In this document: one piece after another, positions 1 to 10,000 of the stretch | Position numbering within the stretch: the stretch's first letter is position 1 | Layout: the number at the start of each line of letters is the position of its first letter | DNA from: a virus | Virus record (IMG/VR): IMGVR_UViG_3300031957_002911 | Span: 1-32,432 of that record | DNA: 32,432 bases | Direction: 5' to 3' (one strand) | The notes under the pieces: generated by a model | Database searches by the model: none | Told to the model about the DNA's origin: nothing | Seen by the model: the letters and a program-made list of their open reading frames with translations, nothing else | Position numbers and translations under genes: made by a program

Positions 1-280
1 TATCAGTTGTATCTGCAACACTTTTTATAATCTGTCCAGCAACTTCATATGCTCTAGGAGAATCTGACTCCTGAGCTAATTCCATAATTCCATTTAAACT
101 TTCTTGACCTTTTTCAATTAAAGAATAAAGATTTCCTCTCGTATATTCATAGTCTTTCTTAGACTGTTCAATTCTTTCATCAGAAACAATAGGAATAATT
201 TCAGATTCCTTGGGAGTGACATCTATAATATCAGTTTCAGTATTCAGAGAATCGCTAATTTTATCGAATGATTTTGACAT
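1..280 (-). CDS. 16: Small terminase subunit gp16, 3' part cut by the window edge
   Basis: The first 93 codons of a gene that runs off the low-coordinate end. T4 gp16 is the small terminase subunit: it recognises viral DNA and regulates the large terminase gp17 at the portal. The visible part has an acidic N-terminus, then DYEYTRGNLYSLIEKGQESL and a helical stretch with SDSPRAYEVAGQIIKSVADTTD-like content, which lines up with the DYGVVRRN...ADSPRHMEV region of T4 gp16 as I recall it. It follows gp15 directly, as in T4. The start chosen is the ATG at 280-278 (MSKSFDKI); another ATG at 285-283 is in a different frame that soon stops. No clear Shine-Dalgarno sequence is visible, so it may be translated by coupling from gp15, whose stop is 8 bases upstream. 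Confidence 0.85.
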   Translation of the reverse strand, partial: MSKSFDKISDSLNTETDIIDVTPKESEIIPIVSDERIEQSKKDYEYTRGNLYSLIEKGQESLNGIMELAQESDSPRAYEVAGQIIKSVADTTD

Positions 281-288
281 GACATTAA

Positions 289-1086
289 TTATGAATCAGT
301 TCCTGAGGCTGGATTAAATGACTTACTATCACTAAACATTTCTATCGTTTCACTGAATCCAAAGTCATCTCCAGGACTAGCATCAATGGGATCAGGAACA
401 GCGGTATATCTCATTTCACGTTTAGCGGTATCTGTATCAGTTTGAGTGTGATAATCAACTTGAACCTTACGAATGAGTCCATCAGTGCTTTCTGCAATAG
501 GACCAAATAGATATGTGTTAGCAGTAAACGTTAAATTATAAATTAAAGCTCTCCTTGTTTGGAAATTTCCTTCATATTCATCTTGCATATTGATATTATT
601 TAATGCAATGGCAATATCTCTCTTTTCTCCTATTGAACTCACTAAATCAACAGTAACTTTAAAAGATGGTTGAAAGTATGGTAAAATTTGCTCTATAATT
701 TGTAGAGCGTCTTCATTTAGTTTTGAATATATTGATAGTTGAAATTCTACGTTATAAGGAACAGGAAGAAATACTTTTTTTAGGTTCTCACCATCTACTG
801 CTTTGAAAGTTTTAGTTACATTTGACTTTCTAGATGCATCATATGTAATTCCCAACATTTCAAATGACATTCGTGGTAATGTTATTGCCACTGATCTATC
901 GAAATCAGGGTTTTGCAACAATCTTGCAAGAAACTTTTGTTGGGGTGCATATGCTAAAGGAACTTTTATGTCACTAATTGTTCCAGAGTCATCACTTGTA
1001 TGTCTTATATGAATATCATTGAATATAGTACCAAAGGCAACAATTGTCTTTCGTAATATTTCGTGATAGTAATAAGTTCCTAACAT
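289..1086 (-). CDS. 15: Tail sheath stabiliser and completion protein gp15
   Basis: 265 residues, close to the 272 of T4 gp15. This protein forms the ring that caps the tail tube and sheath and connects the tail to the neck. Several stretches match T4 gp15 from memory: MLGTYYYHEILRK at the N-terminus (T4 MFGYFYNSSFRR), IIEQILPYFQP at 130-140, KRDIAIALNNI, a LIYNLTFTANTYLFGP strand pair, and DGLIRKVQVDYHT. The start ATG overlaps the gp14 stop by one base (TAATG), implying translational coupling. The C-terminal ~50 residues are acidic and Ser/Asp-rich and are less conserved. Synteny gp13-gp14-gp15-gp16 supports the call. Confidence 0.95.
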   Translation of the reverse strand: MLGTYYYHEILRKTIVAFGTIFNDIHIRHTSDDSGTISDIKVPLAYAPQQKFLARLLQNPDFDRSVAITLPRMSFEMLGITYDASRKSNVTKTFKAVDGENLKKVFLPVPYNVEFQLSIYSKLNEDALQIIEQILPYFQPSFKVTVDLVSSIGEKRDIAIALNNINMQDEYEGNFQTRRALIYNLTFTANTYLFGPIAESTDGLIRKVQVDYHTQTDTDTAKREMRYTAVPDPIDASPGDDFGFSETIEMFSDSKSFNPASGTDS

Positions 1087-2465
1087 TAGTATGTACCAAA
1101 GGGATTCGATTCTGTAAAGTCTACGATATCGTCAGCTAAGTTTTCAATTTCTTCATTTTGAGCATATGCTATTTCAATTCCAGGGTCTGAATTAAATGTA
1201 GAAACTGTATGCGTGGCGTTAGATGTAGCGCCAACAACATCTTCTCCAGCTGTGAACGTACCACTATTTATGTACACGTCTAGGGTCTTGGCATCTTTAT
1301 CGTATTTCTTGACTCTTGCTGTAGCACCAGATAGACTTCCAGTAACAATTTCATTACTAATAAAGATTCCAGTTCCAATTGATGGTGCTGTAGAAATCCC
1401 CACAGTTGGTGCCACAGTATAACCAAAACCAGCGTTTCTAATTCTCATTTCAGTAATAGTTCCACCAGTTCCAATTGTAGAAATTACTTCAGCAGAAGAA
1501 CCAATTGAAGTATTTGCTGAACCAGCTAAAGTTACTATAGGAGCATTGACATAAAGTGATCCAGGGTTTGTAATGGTAAGTGTTTGAACAGATCCATCAC
1601 CAAGAATTGCTGTTGCAGCTGCTCCAACACCACCGCCACCACTAAACGTTATGGTTGGAACCTCTGTGTATCCTGCACCAGCATTTGTGATAAGAACTTC
1701 CAAGATGGAGTTTGATGTTGTTATAGCAACAGCTGTTGCATTTGTTCCACCTACAGGTGCAGTTGAAATTGCAACCGTTGGTGCTGATGTATAGTTATAT
1801 CCATCATTATTAAGTTGAACTTTTCTAACTGATCCAGTTAACGCAATGCCAGCAGTTGCAGTAGCATTTACACCAGATCCTGTAAGATTTATTGTAGTAA
1901 TATACCCTTCATCAACAACTCTATCATCAATTGCCTCAATACCAGTATCGATAATTTCATCTTCAAGTCTAAGAAGTTCACAACTTATCTGATAAACATA
2001 ATTTTTACCTAATTGGTAAAATGGTTTTTCTTCCTCAACAAATTTAATTTCATAAAGTCTTTCACCAAGAGGGAAGAAAATGACATCACCTTCTCTAGGC
2101 CTAGAATCTAATATAATTTCACTAGCATCTTGTTCTTTTAAATCTTTTAAAAACTCTACGATATAAGTCTGAAATCTTTCTGCTGAAATTGTTAATGATA
2201 TTTCATTTCTAAGTTCAATACCAAATTTTGACATGATATTGACATTATCACCATATCCTTGATAATTATCAAGATATGCTTCGATGATAAAATTATCATC
2301 TAACTTAGACATTGTAACTTCTTTAGAAATTTTTTCAGTGCCAAGAATTTTTCGTGGGATATAATATACATCTATCCCATATATTTTTAACTGCTCATTA
2401 ATCAAATCTTGAAGTAAATACTGCTCTTGACTTGATCCTTGTAGAAAATAAGAATTTCTTGCCAT
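1086..2465 (-). CDS. 14: Neck protein gp14 with a glycine-tyrosine repeat insert
   Basis: 459 residues against 256 in T4. gp14 forms, with gp13, the neck or head-completion complex that seals the filled head and receives the tail. The gp14 core is at residues 1-175: the YYIPRKIL segment near 34-41 and PREGDVIFFPLGERLYEIKF plus KPFYQLGKNYVYQI at 123-160, which align with the EGDLIYFPMDNSLFEINW and DPFYQLGQN segments of T4 gp14. A gp14-like acidic tail ending in NPFGTY is at about 430-459. Between them, residues ~190-425 are extra: four repeats of the form I..I.I.N.G.GY...P.V.I, then an SGATARV...GTFTAGEDV module. The same repeats occur in gp8 and in the two giant proteins here. The gene shares one base with gp13 upstream (2465) and one with gp15 downstream. 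Confidence 0.93.
   Translation of the reverse strand: MARNSYFLQGSSQEQYLLQDLINEQLKIYGIDVYYIPRKILGTEKISKEVTMSKLDDNFIIEAYLDNYQGYGDNVNIMSKFGIELRNEISLTISAERFQTYIVEFLKDLKEQDASEIILDSRPREGDVIFFPLGERLYEIKFVEEEKPFYQLGKNYVYQISCELLRLEDEIIDTGIEAIDDRVVDEGYITTINLTGSGVNATATAGIALTGSVRKVQLNNDGYNYTSAPTVAISTAPVGGTNATAVAITTSNSILEVLITNAGAGYTEVPTITFSGGGGVGAAATAILGDGSVQTLTITNPGSLYVNAPIVTLAGSANTSIGSSAEVISTIGTGGTITEMRIRNAGFGYTVAPTVGISTAPSIGTGIFISNEIVTGSLSGATARVKKYDKDAKTLDVYINSGTFTAGEDVVGATSNATHTVSTFNSDPGIEIAYAQNEEIENLADDIVDFTESNPFGTY
1392..1829 (-). repeat. Four GxGY protein repeats inside gp14
   Basis: Residues ~213-358 of gp14. Copies lie at about 213-233 (NNDGYNYTSAPTVAI), 253-275 (NAGAGYTEVPTITF), 292-313 (NPGSLYVNAPIVTL) and 336-358 (NAGFGYTVAPTVGI), spaced roughly 40 residues apart. 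Each has two short hydrophobic strands, a G-x-G-Y turn and a P-x-[IV]-x-[IF] strand, followed by a Gly/Ala-rich link. This looks like a beta-solenoid or small beta-sandwich repeat. T4 gp14 has no equivalent. Confidence 0.85.
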
Positions 2466-3304
2466 TATCCTATCATGTCCATGGGTGGTAATTCATAATA
2501 ACTAGCCATCTTATCTTCTATTTCTCTTATTTCTGCATTTCCATCTTCATAATATTGTCTACCATTAAGTTCAACACCTCCAGGTAGTTTGGTTCCACTA
2601 AATTTCATCATGTTCGCACCCCACTGTCTTTTGATTAAAGAAGTTAAGTATCTTTTTACCCAAGTATCATTATATATTTTATTAAAATCTGATGGATTTA
2701 AAGCACGAATACAGTCAATAACAAGATAATCACCAGCTGTCTGAGCAGTCCAATCAATATCTAGATACAATCTACCAGATCTCTTTGAAAATCTAACTTG
2801 CTTATCTGTAGTTAATAAGAAATCAATATCTTCTAGATATCTTTTTGTCATTGAATAATTTAGAAGATCCACACTACTGAAGTAGTATAGATCATTTAAA
2901 AATAGTTGATATTTAATACTAAACATGCCACCAGAAATAGAACTAGTGTCAAATTTAAAAATTTTATTGATTCCTATAACAGAATCTGGTACTTTAATAT
3001 AATTGTTGTTCTCTTCAAAAGAAAATTCTGTTGTCAATCCAACAGATTCTGTTACTGTTGTAGTTGAAATTCCAGTGCTTGCAGAACTACCTGGACCCCT
3101 TCCCCTATCAATATCATCTTGTGTAATTTGATATTTTAGAAATGTTTTTTCAGATCCATCAAAATGACGTTCTTGAAAATATTGAATGGTATCATCAACC
3201 AAATCATCTATCTGATCATCATCCACGTTGATTTCTAAAACTGGCGCACCAAGTTTTCGTAGAGAGTAATCTATTAATTCTTGTCTTGTAGATGGTGATG
3301 CCAT
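2465..3304 (-). CDS. 13: Neck protein gp13
   Basis: 279 residues, close to the 309 of T4 gp13, the head-completion protein that binds the portal side of the neck together with gp14. The N-terminus STRQELIDYSLRKLGAP followed by EINVDDDQIDDLVDDTIQYF and a Tyr/Phe-rich helix is the typical gp13 start in T4-like phages. A short insert near 75-95 (GPGSSASTGISTTTVTES) carries the GISTTT tract typical of the other virion proteins here and probably forms a loop. The C-terminal half (WVKRYLTSLIKRQWGANMMK, then a PGGVELNG loop) is helical. The ribosome site GGAG sits 4 bases before the ATG. The gene follows a 44-aa gene after 11 bases and overlaps gp14 by one base. Confidence 0.93.
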   Translation of the reverse strand: MASPSTRQELIDYSLRKLGAPVLEINVDDDQIDDLVDDTIQYFQERHFDGSEKTFLKYQITQDDIDRGRGPGSSASTGISTTTVTESVGLTTEFSFEENNNYIKVPDSVIGINKIFKFDTSSISGGMFSIKYQLFLNDLYYFSSVDLLNYSMTKRYLEDIDFLLTTDKQVRFSKRSGRLYLDIDWTAQTAGDYLVIDCIRALNPSDFNKIYNDTWVKRYLTSLIKRQWGANMMKFSGTKLPGGVELNGRQYYEDGNAEIREIEDKMASYYELPPMDMIG

Positions 3305-3315
3305 TTTACTCCAAA

Positions 3316-3450
3316 CTAATTATTCAGTAAAATTTTTACAGATTTGCTGGTATCATCAAGAGATGAAACTGATTTATCAGTCCTATTATTTAATAAAACT
3401 GTAGTTACAGTAGAGCTATTCTCAGTTGTGACTGTAGTTATTCCAGCCAT
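3316..3450 (-). CDS. Small hypothetical protein, 44 aa
   Basis: A short open frame starting MAGITTVTTENSST and ending VKILLNN, then TAG. It fills the gap between the 118-aa gene and gp13 almost exactly. Its ATG overlaps the upstream stop by one base (TAATG), the same junction used by gp13/gp14 and gp14/gp15, and its stop is 11 bases before gp13. It is Thr/Ser/Val-rich, with no membrane segment and no recognisable domain. The GITTVTT start resembles the GITT/GIST tracts of its neighbours. It is probably a small virion or assembly protein, but it could be only a translated spacer that couples gp13 to the upstream genes. Confidence 0.6.
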   Translation of the reverse strand: MAGITTVTTENSSTVTTVLLNNRTDKSVSSLDDTSKSVKILLNN

Positions 3451-3806
3451 TATCGGGTAATTCCAGGATTGACAATCGCGGAACCTTGAACAACTCTAAG
3501 TGTTGTAGAAATACCACTCACAGTGTCTATCCCACTATTAATTACAACATCATAAACATATCTACCACTTTTTATGGCAGATGTTTCCGTTGCACCTAAA
3601 GAAATACGAACATTTCCACCACTATCACTTGTCACTGTTGAAATGAAAGTGTGTTTTGAAGATGACGTTGGAGTCTTTCTTAATTGAGCACTAACAGCAT
3701 ATCCAACCAAACTCTTGGGTGAGTTTGTTGACGCATCTTCAATGGTGAAATTTTTAGTAAAATCAGCACCCTGATTGATAATCAAGTTGTGTGAATATAC
3801 TGCCAT
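3450..3806 (-). CDS. Small beta-rich putative virion protein, 118 aa
   Basis: The sequence reads as alternating strands: SHNLIINQGADFTKNFTI, LVGYAVSAQLRKTP, GNVRISLGATETSAIKSGRY, YDVVINSG and TTLRVVQGSAIVNPGITR. The pattern (Q-G-x-D-F, L-x-G-Y, a T-x-x-I-x-x-G-x-Y-x-Y-D-V core and a V-V-x-G closing strand) suggests an immunoglobulin-like beta-sandwich. I recall short proteins of this kind beside the neck genes of T4-like marine phages, but I know no proven function. It lies where T4 has wac (whiskers) and gp12. It may be a small decoration or a fibre-joining protein. A late-promoter-like AATAAATA lies about 27 bases upstream. Confidence 0.8.
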   Translation of the reverse strand: MAVYSHNLIINQGADFTKNFTIEDASTNSPKSLVGYAVSAQLRKTPTSSSKHTFISTVTSDSGGNVRISLGATETSAIKSGRYVYDVVINSGIDTVSGISTTLRVVQGSAIVNPGITR

Positions 3807-3831
3807 CTTACAAGTTCATCAGGGCTCTTGA

Positions 3832-4044
3832 CTATTTATTATTATTCTCAATGAGAGTCTTCAATATCCCCTTGATTTCAGAGAGTTCATTTTTAAGTTG
3901 ATCAATCTCTTCATTTTTTCTTTCTTTTTGCCTTTTTAATTTCATGTAGTTTGCATAAGCTTGATCATCTACATTGATCACACTCCCAGTTTCTAAGTTT
4001 TTATACAAACTGGGATCTTGATCTACTTTAATATATTCAGACAT
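3832..4044 (-). CDS. Small coiled-coil protein, 70 aa
   Basis: Residues 1-33 form a short head (MSEYIKVDQDPSLYKN...VINVDDQAY). From about 34 on there is a charged helix with a clear heptad pattern: I47, L50, L54, I57, L61 and L64 occupy a and d positions, so a parallel dimer or trimer is likely. Its start is one base beyond the stop of the 2476-aa gene, so the two are probably coupled. I recall similar small head-plus-coiled-coil proteins near neck genes of T4-like cyanophages, function unknown. It may help trimerise or attach a fibre-like partner, taking part of the role of T4 fibritin (wac), which is also a coiled coil encoded near gp13; that is inference. Confidence 0.8.
   Translation of the reverse strand: MSEYIKVDQDPSLYKNLETGSVINVDDQAYANYMKLKRQKERKNEEIDQLKNELSEIKGILKTLIENNNK
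3833..3840 (-). promoter_or_regulatory. Possible variant late promoter before the 118-aa gene
   Basis: Minus strand reads AATAAATA within AATAATAAATAGTC, one mismatch from the T4 late motif TATAAATA, about 27 bases before the ATG at 3806 and overlapping the stop of the 70-aa gene. The spacing equals that of the two perfect motifs in this window, but the mismatch is in the TATA part. Confidence 0.3.
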
Positions 4045-4045
4045 T

Positions 4046-7000
4046 TTATGCTAATGCAATGGTTCTAAGATCATTCATTCTAGGAGCGAGACACTCATTT
4101 GTTCCACTAAACACAATCTTTATCTGATATGCAGTAAATGGTGGCAATTCATCAATACTGAATTGGTACTCCCTCATTTCATCAACTGTTACAGAAATAA
4201 CTTGCTGATCTGGTTTACCAGAATTTTTAGATGGATCTATGACTTGATCGCCAAAATTATCACCATCAGTATCAGTTAAGTTATCAAATCCAGGGAACAG
4301 AACAAATGATGGATTTGTGTTTCCACTATCAACTGGGAATGTTCTGAAGAGTGCTCTGATGTCTGCAGTGGGATCAACATAAGCTGCTGTGAACAACTTA
4401 AGTGAAGTTGCAGGGTTTTTCAGATCAATCCTATCAGAAACGTAGATTGCAGCATGAGGATCATCTTGTATGGAATTTACTCTAGAATCGGTTGTATAAT
4501 CACTAATTGGATTATCAACTCTAGATCTATCAAAGTCAATAGAGCAGTTATTAAGATAGATAAATGGTGAATAATTACTATCTGTACTCTGCAAATCAAC
4601 TTCAACTGTAAATGATTTGTTTCTTGGTAGACCTGTTACATTTGCTTCTTCATTTACTTTTGAACAAACCATTTGAGGTTGGCCAAACAATAAAGTTGCA
4701 TTTGGTTCAGTTGACAAGAACCCTTGATCAACGAAAGATGCTTCATTACCACCAGCACTAGTTCCAGAAATTGTTCTCACGCGAGTTTCAATTTTGGTCT
4801 TCTTAGGAGTAACAATGTCAAGTCTGCAGTTTAATCTGTCATACTGAATGTTACCAGAAGCAAATACTTCATCACCACCAGCAATAAATTCACTTGCAAA
4901 ATTCAACATGTTTGGACCATCTCTCCTATTACCCCTATCAATTTCAATATAGTAGGTATCAATAGTTTTATTTGCTTGGAAAACTACTGCAGAAGGAATG
5001 TTATGGACTTTGTTAATTTGAGTCAGTGAAATGTCATTGAATTCATATGGATATACTTCGTCTCCAGCTGCATGTCTAACGGCCGTGGTTCCTTCTGCGC
5101 CTCTTGTGGCTATTCCAAGAGTGCCATTACCAATGCTGTTGTAATACATGACTTCATTATCAACCAAGATATATCCAGCAGAAGTAGTTATACCTTGGAA
5201 TGTTCCATAAGGTGAAGTGTCAGCAACTCCAATAGATGTTACAGTGGCGTTAATATCCACATTTAATTCTGAAGGAATTCTTGTTGGATCTACGTTATAG
5301 ATGTCAACAACATTACGAGTATCTTTCAGTGCATGATTTGGATGAAGAACTTCAATTACATTTCCTGAATGCAATTCATCAGAAACAATAGAAGTTCTAA
5401 CTGCTGTTGTAACACCAGTATTCAAAGTTTGTGCATTTCCACTATCATCATAGTAAACTAGTGGATCATCAACAACAAGGTGTTCACCTCTGACATTTGT
5501 AAGATAAAGTGTATCAACACCATCAATCGCAGAAATTGATATCTGAGCACCAGTACCTTTAGTCACATCTGCTGTAGTAATGCCAAGAGACTCTCCAGCA
5601 ATATAACCAGTTCCAGTATTTGCAATTGACGCTGAAGATAAAACACCATTAGCAATTGTTACTATACCTGTTGCTCCAGATCCATCACCAGATAATGAGA
5701 AGAAGTTTACATTACTGTAAGTACCATCAGAATATCCAATACCAGGCAAATTAGCTTTCAGGGATTGGATAGTTCCACCAACATTACCAATTACACCAGT
5801 AACAAGTGATCCAGTTCCGACCTTTCTACCAATCTGTAGAACATCCTTCATCCCTTGTGTCAATACAGTTGTAATACCAACATCAAGTTGTCTTGGTAGA
5901 GACTTAATTGGATCTTCTGGCATATCAGGAAGTTGATCACCATCTCTATCAATATCTGGATTATGGAATGTAACAGTTCCGTTATCAACTAAGAAACGAC
6001 ACTTATTAACTCGGAACTTCATGTCTTCAAACTGACATGGTGTCCAAATAGAACCGTTCTGTGACTTATACAGTGAACCAGAACCATACTGTCTAGTATA
6101 TTGCTGTGATTCAGGCCCAGATAGTTCTGCAGTGTTTACAGTTTTCTCTCCAAGTTTTGCAATCCAAGCATTATACTTGATCGAAGTTGGTGCTAGAAGT
6201 ACAATACAATATTCAGTTTCTGGTTCAACAGGAATTGGTGCTGAGAAAGTAACTCTAGTAGCAACACTAGCATCATCAGAAATATTTATTTGTGATGGTT
6301 GGAGAACCACTTGTGCTTCTTGAGAAACAAGTTGTAGTGTTGGTAGACCTAATTGAATTGTTCTTAATTCAACAGTCAATGGTGCTCTACGATCTTTTGT
6401 TGCCATGTAAATGTCAACAGAGGAAATGAATGCACCTTTTTTATCTGTTGTGAATGACTGTGCCAGAGGGTCTCTTCTAGGAACTGGTCTTACAACAACC
6501 CTCTCCCTCAAAACTCGGGTTTCCCTAATAATTCTAGGCTCAATAACTCTTGTTCTTTCAACAATCTCCCTTCTCACAATAATCTGTGGGGGTGGAAGTC
6601 TCTGCATTCTAAAGACATTCGTTTTGGTTACAGTCGTAACCGCATTTTTAGTTGTCGTTACCAGTTTTTTAATGGTTGTTGTTAATGTAGTTCTGGTAAT
6701 TGTTCCTGAAGAGGTGAATGGAGCTTCTGCATCACTATGCTTAATTTGTCCAGGTAATGCAACTGTATCCTTACTATCGTTAGTTAATTTGAATACTTTG
6801 GTTCCTGTCTTAAATCTTGCATTTACATCTTTTGGTCCAGCAAATGCAATGTTTCCATACAAACTTCCAATACCATCAGTCATCAACCTTTTTCTACTGA
6901 CTGTTGCAACTGCACCACTCTTTCTACCGATAATTACATAATTTGACCAGAAGTTTCCAAAGAACTTACCTTGTGCCTTACGAGACATTCCAAGAATATC

Positions 7001-10000
7001 TAGATTCAAAAATGTAGAAGAACTATTGTAACTAGTTAACCTACTAATATCTTGTCCTCTATTATATGGATTAAAAGTATATACATCGCTTGGGCTTGTA
7101 ATCCTTCCAGACTTATGATTTGGTCTAGCAAGTCTACAAACAGCTGTTCTACGAGCTCTCTTAAACTTTTTAGTTTTAGGATCGTCAACGGCAATATTAG
7201 AGAATCGACCATCTCTAACATATCTTTGTGCCTTTCTATTCCAAATTTCAACAATTTCTCCAACTTGGAAAGATCCCTGAACGTTTTTAATTTCAACCAA
7301 CTTAGGAAGAAGTCTTACCTTTCTGGATCCATCATAGAAACCATAATATCTTGTAAATGGTTTCAATCCATCAGCAAAGAAAGAGACGTTTCTCTCTCTC
7401 ATATACTTGGCTTTAGTAGTCTTTGAGTCAATTTTTGTAGAAACGTCAGTAATTGAAGTTGATACTGATGTATCTACTTTCGTACTCTTCTTGGTCGTAG
7501 TCTTCATTGAAGACGGACCATTTTTTGGTTTTCCAACCCTGAATTTTTCTACAACGTTTTGACTCTTAGTGTTTAAGGTCTTAAACTGTCTCTGAATTCT
7601 CTTTTTATTACTAACCTTAGTTTCTGTCCATGTATCTTGTGCTGGTTGTAACAGAATAGTACCAACATAATCAATAATACTGAATGGGTTTACATTCTCA
7701 ACTCTAGTTGCATATGCTTGTTTCAGATACTCAATCTCTTCATATCTTAGACTTACAACATTTCCTGTTTTTTGGCAATTTGTATCCAACAATGGATCAT
7801 TAGATGATAGATCTAGAGTATTAACATCATCTTGTGTTCGATACTGTAACTGTGGGGTTAAAGTTATTTGGGAAGCTTCACATGAAAGTTGTTCGATACC
7901 TGGATCAACAACCATAGTTGTCAATTCACTATCAAATAAGTCATTATTTGTAAAATCATCAGCAAAGAAACCAGTTTTGAATCTGCTCAATCCATCAGCG
8001 TCTGTAATCTCTAAAGATCTAGTATCATTTTCAAGTATTGAAAGAGAAACTGTATCTTCAAGATTTTCAATTCTATCTTGAAGAGCACCGATATCTCTCA
8101 TCGTGAAACGCTTATTATCAATAAGAGTTAGTCTAGTGCTTTCAACATTATAAACATATGGTGGAGACTCCAATGTTGCCAAAGTCATAGAGTCTTCGAC
8201 AACTGAAGGTACTTGTGGATCTTCAGATGGAACACCTTCAACAACTTCAATTTCACCCTCTGGAGTTAGAAGAATTCTATCCATTCTACCTAAGTAGAAA
8301 TCATAACTAAGGAAAGAACTTTCAGAGTCTTTTGGGATCAATGGTGAAGAAGAACCAGTGACTGAGAAATCTCTAGAGTCATAATCAAATGGTGATTTTC
8401 CAGCTTCAGTTCCGAAAGGAGCAACTCTTGGTCTAAAGTCTAATGTATCTGAAGCTCTTGCAAAACTAAATTGATTGAAATTGTTTGGATCAAAAATATC
8501 TGGTATGTCATTCTTGAATCTATCTGCACCATAAGATAGTACAGTAAAAGCATCACCATCATCACTATCTGGGATAACGTAATGATTGAAGATAACTAAC
8601 AACTGTTTTGTTGGAACTTTATTTTCAACTCTAACTAATCTTGAATAATCAGAGAAATCTGGTCTTTGACCATCATCAAGAATATATTGCTCAGTTATAT
8701 CTACATATCTACCTTCAATAATTGCCTGAATAGTTCCTTCAATTTTAGATTCTTGGAATGTGAGAGTTTCACCAACAGAGAATCTATCATCATTCAAATA
8801 TACAATTTCAACTTTAGTTGGTGATGATCTTGTAACAATTTGTGCTACAGCATTATTATCGGGTCCAAGAATGTACTCACCAAGAATTGAATTTGTATCT
8901 AATGCAAGACCAGTTTCAAATGTCAATGCATCTAATACTGGAGCTTCTGATGTTTTGGATTCATATACAGCAAGAATTTCTGCAACATCTGGATAATTTA
9001 GTGAAATTTCTTCGTCTTCAACTCTAAGTCCATAAAAAGCGTTATGGTTCATTCCATTGACGGTTCCTGTAGAGATTCCAGAACTCCTCAATTTGGACTT
9101 ATCTACAGTTAGTTTTGTACTTCTTGACCACTGTTTTAATTTTGATTGCAATCCTCTCTTTTTAGCTGTTACAAGAACAGTAACGTTACTTTCACTTCTC
9201 TTTAGACCACTAAATGAAATTTCAGTTCCATCACTATTGAGTGTGAACTGTTCAGATCTCAGTCTTTCTGTAGATCCATCCGAATATGTTATTACATATC
9301 TTTCACCATCAAAGGCATCAAAAAATGAACTTGTTACACCAACATTACTAATGTTGATGGACATTTCACCTTGAGCATTTGTTGATTGTGCAAGTATTTG
9401 ATCATAAATTGTAAGATTTGATCCAGAAATATCAACTGATGCAATATTTGCCTGATCTAATGGTAAAAATAGTGATCCGCCATTGTCACCTTGTTCAAAT
9501 CTTGTCTGACCAATTCTAAATCCAGTTTCAATTGTGCCAGATGGTAGAGTTCCAGTAACAACACCAGCGACCGTTGGTACGGCCACAATTGTCATTGAAT
9601 CTCCATCAGCAGCAACTGCACTTACACGGTTGAATACAACATTATCATATTCTGGATTTTGATATCTGATAATTGAATTAGTTGCAATTCCAGTAAACTT
9701 ATTACCTGGAGAAGTTACAGTTCCTCCTGATGTAATTTGAACTGTATCTCTTCTAGTAAATCTAGGAGCGACTCTACCTCTTTGAAGTGTATCTGCAACA
9801 AAATCAGCAGTTAAACCAAGAGTTGATGCATCCTGATATACAGATTTTACTGAATTGATATCATAAACTATCATATCTTTGATAGTTCTTGGAAATTCAT
9901 TTGTGCCATCAATACTGATGGTTTCTCCTTCAGCAAAAGTTCCAGAAGTTTGATGAAGTTTTACTTTGTCACCACTTGTCCAAGCTTCAGCAGCATATCC

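Noticed and set aside
6280-6295. TATTTATT-like words inside coding sequence as late promoters
   Set aside because: Several occur (also near 1265 and 27405), but they have mismatches, lie inside genes and have no gene start just downstream, as expected by chance in AT-rich DNA.
6411-6941. Plus-strand open frame of 176 codons with hydrophobic runs
   Set aside because: Lies opposite the Thr/Val/Arg-rich part of the 2476-aa protein. The hydrophobic runs are the complement of Lys/Arg/Thr codons, not membrane segments of a real gene.
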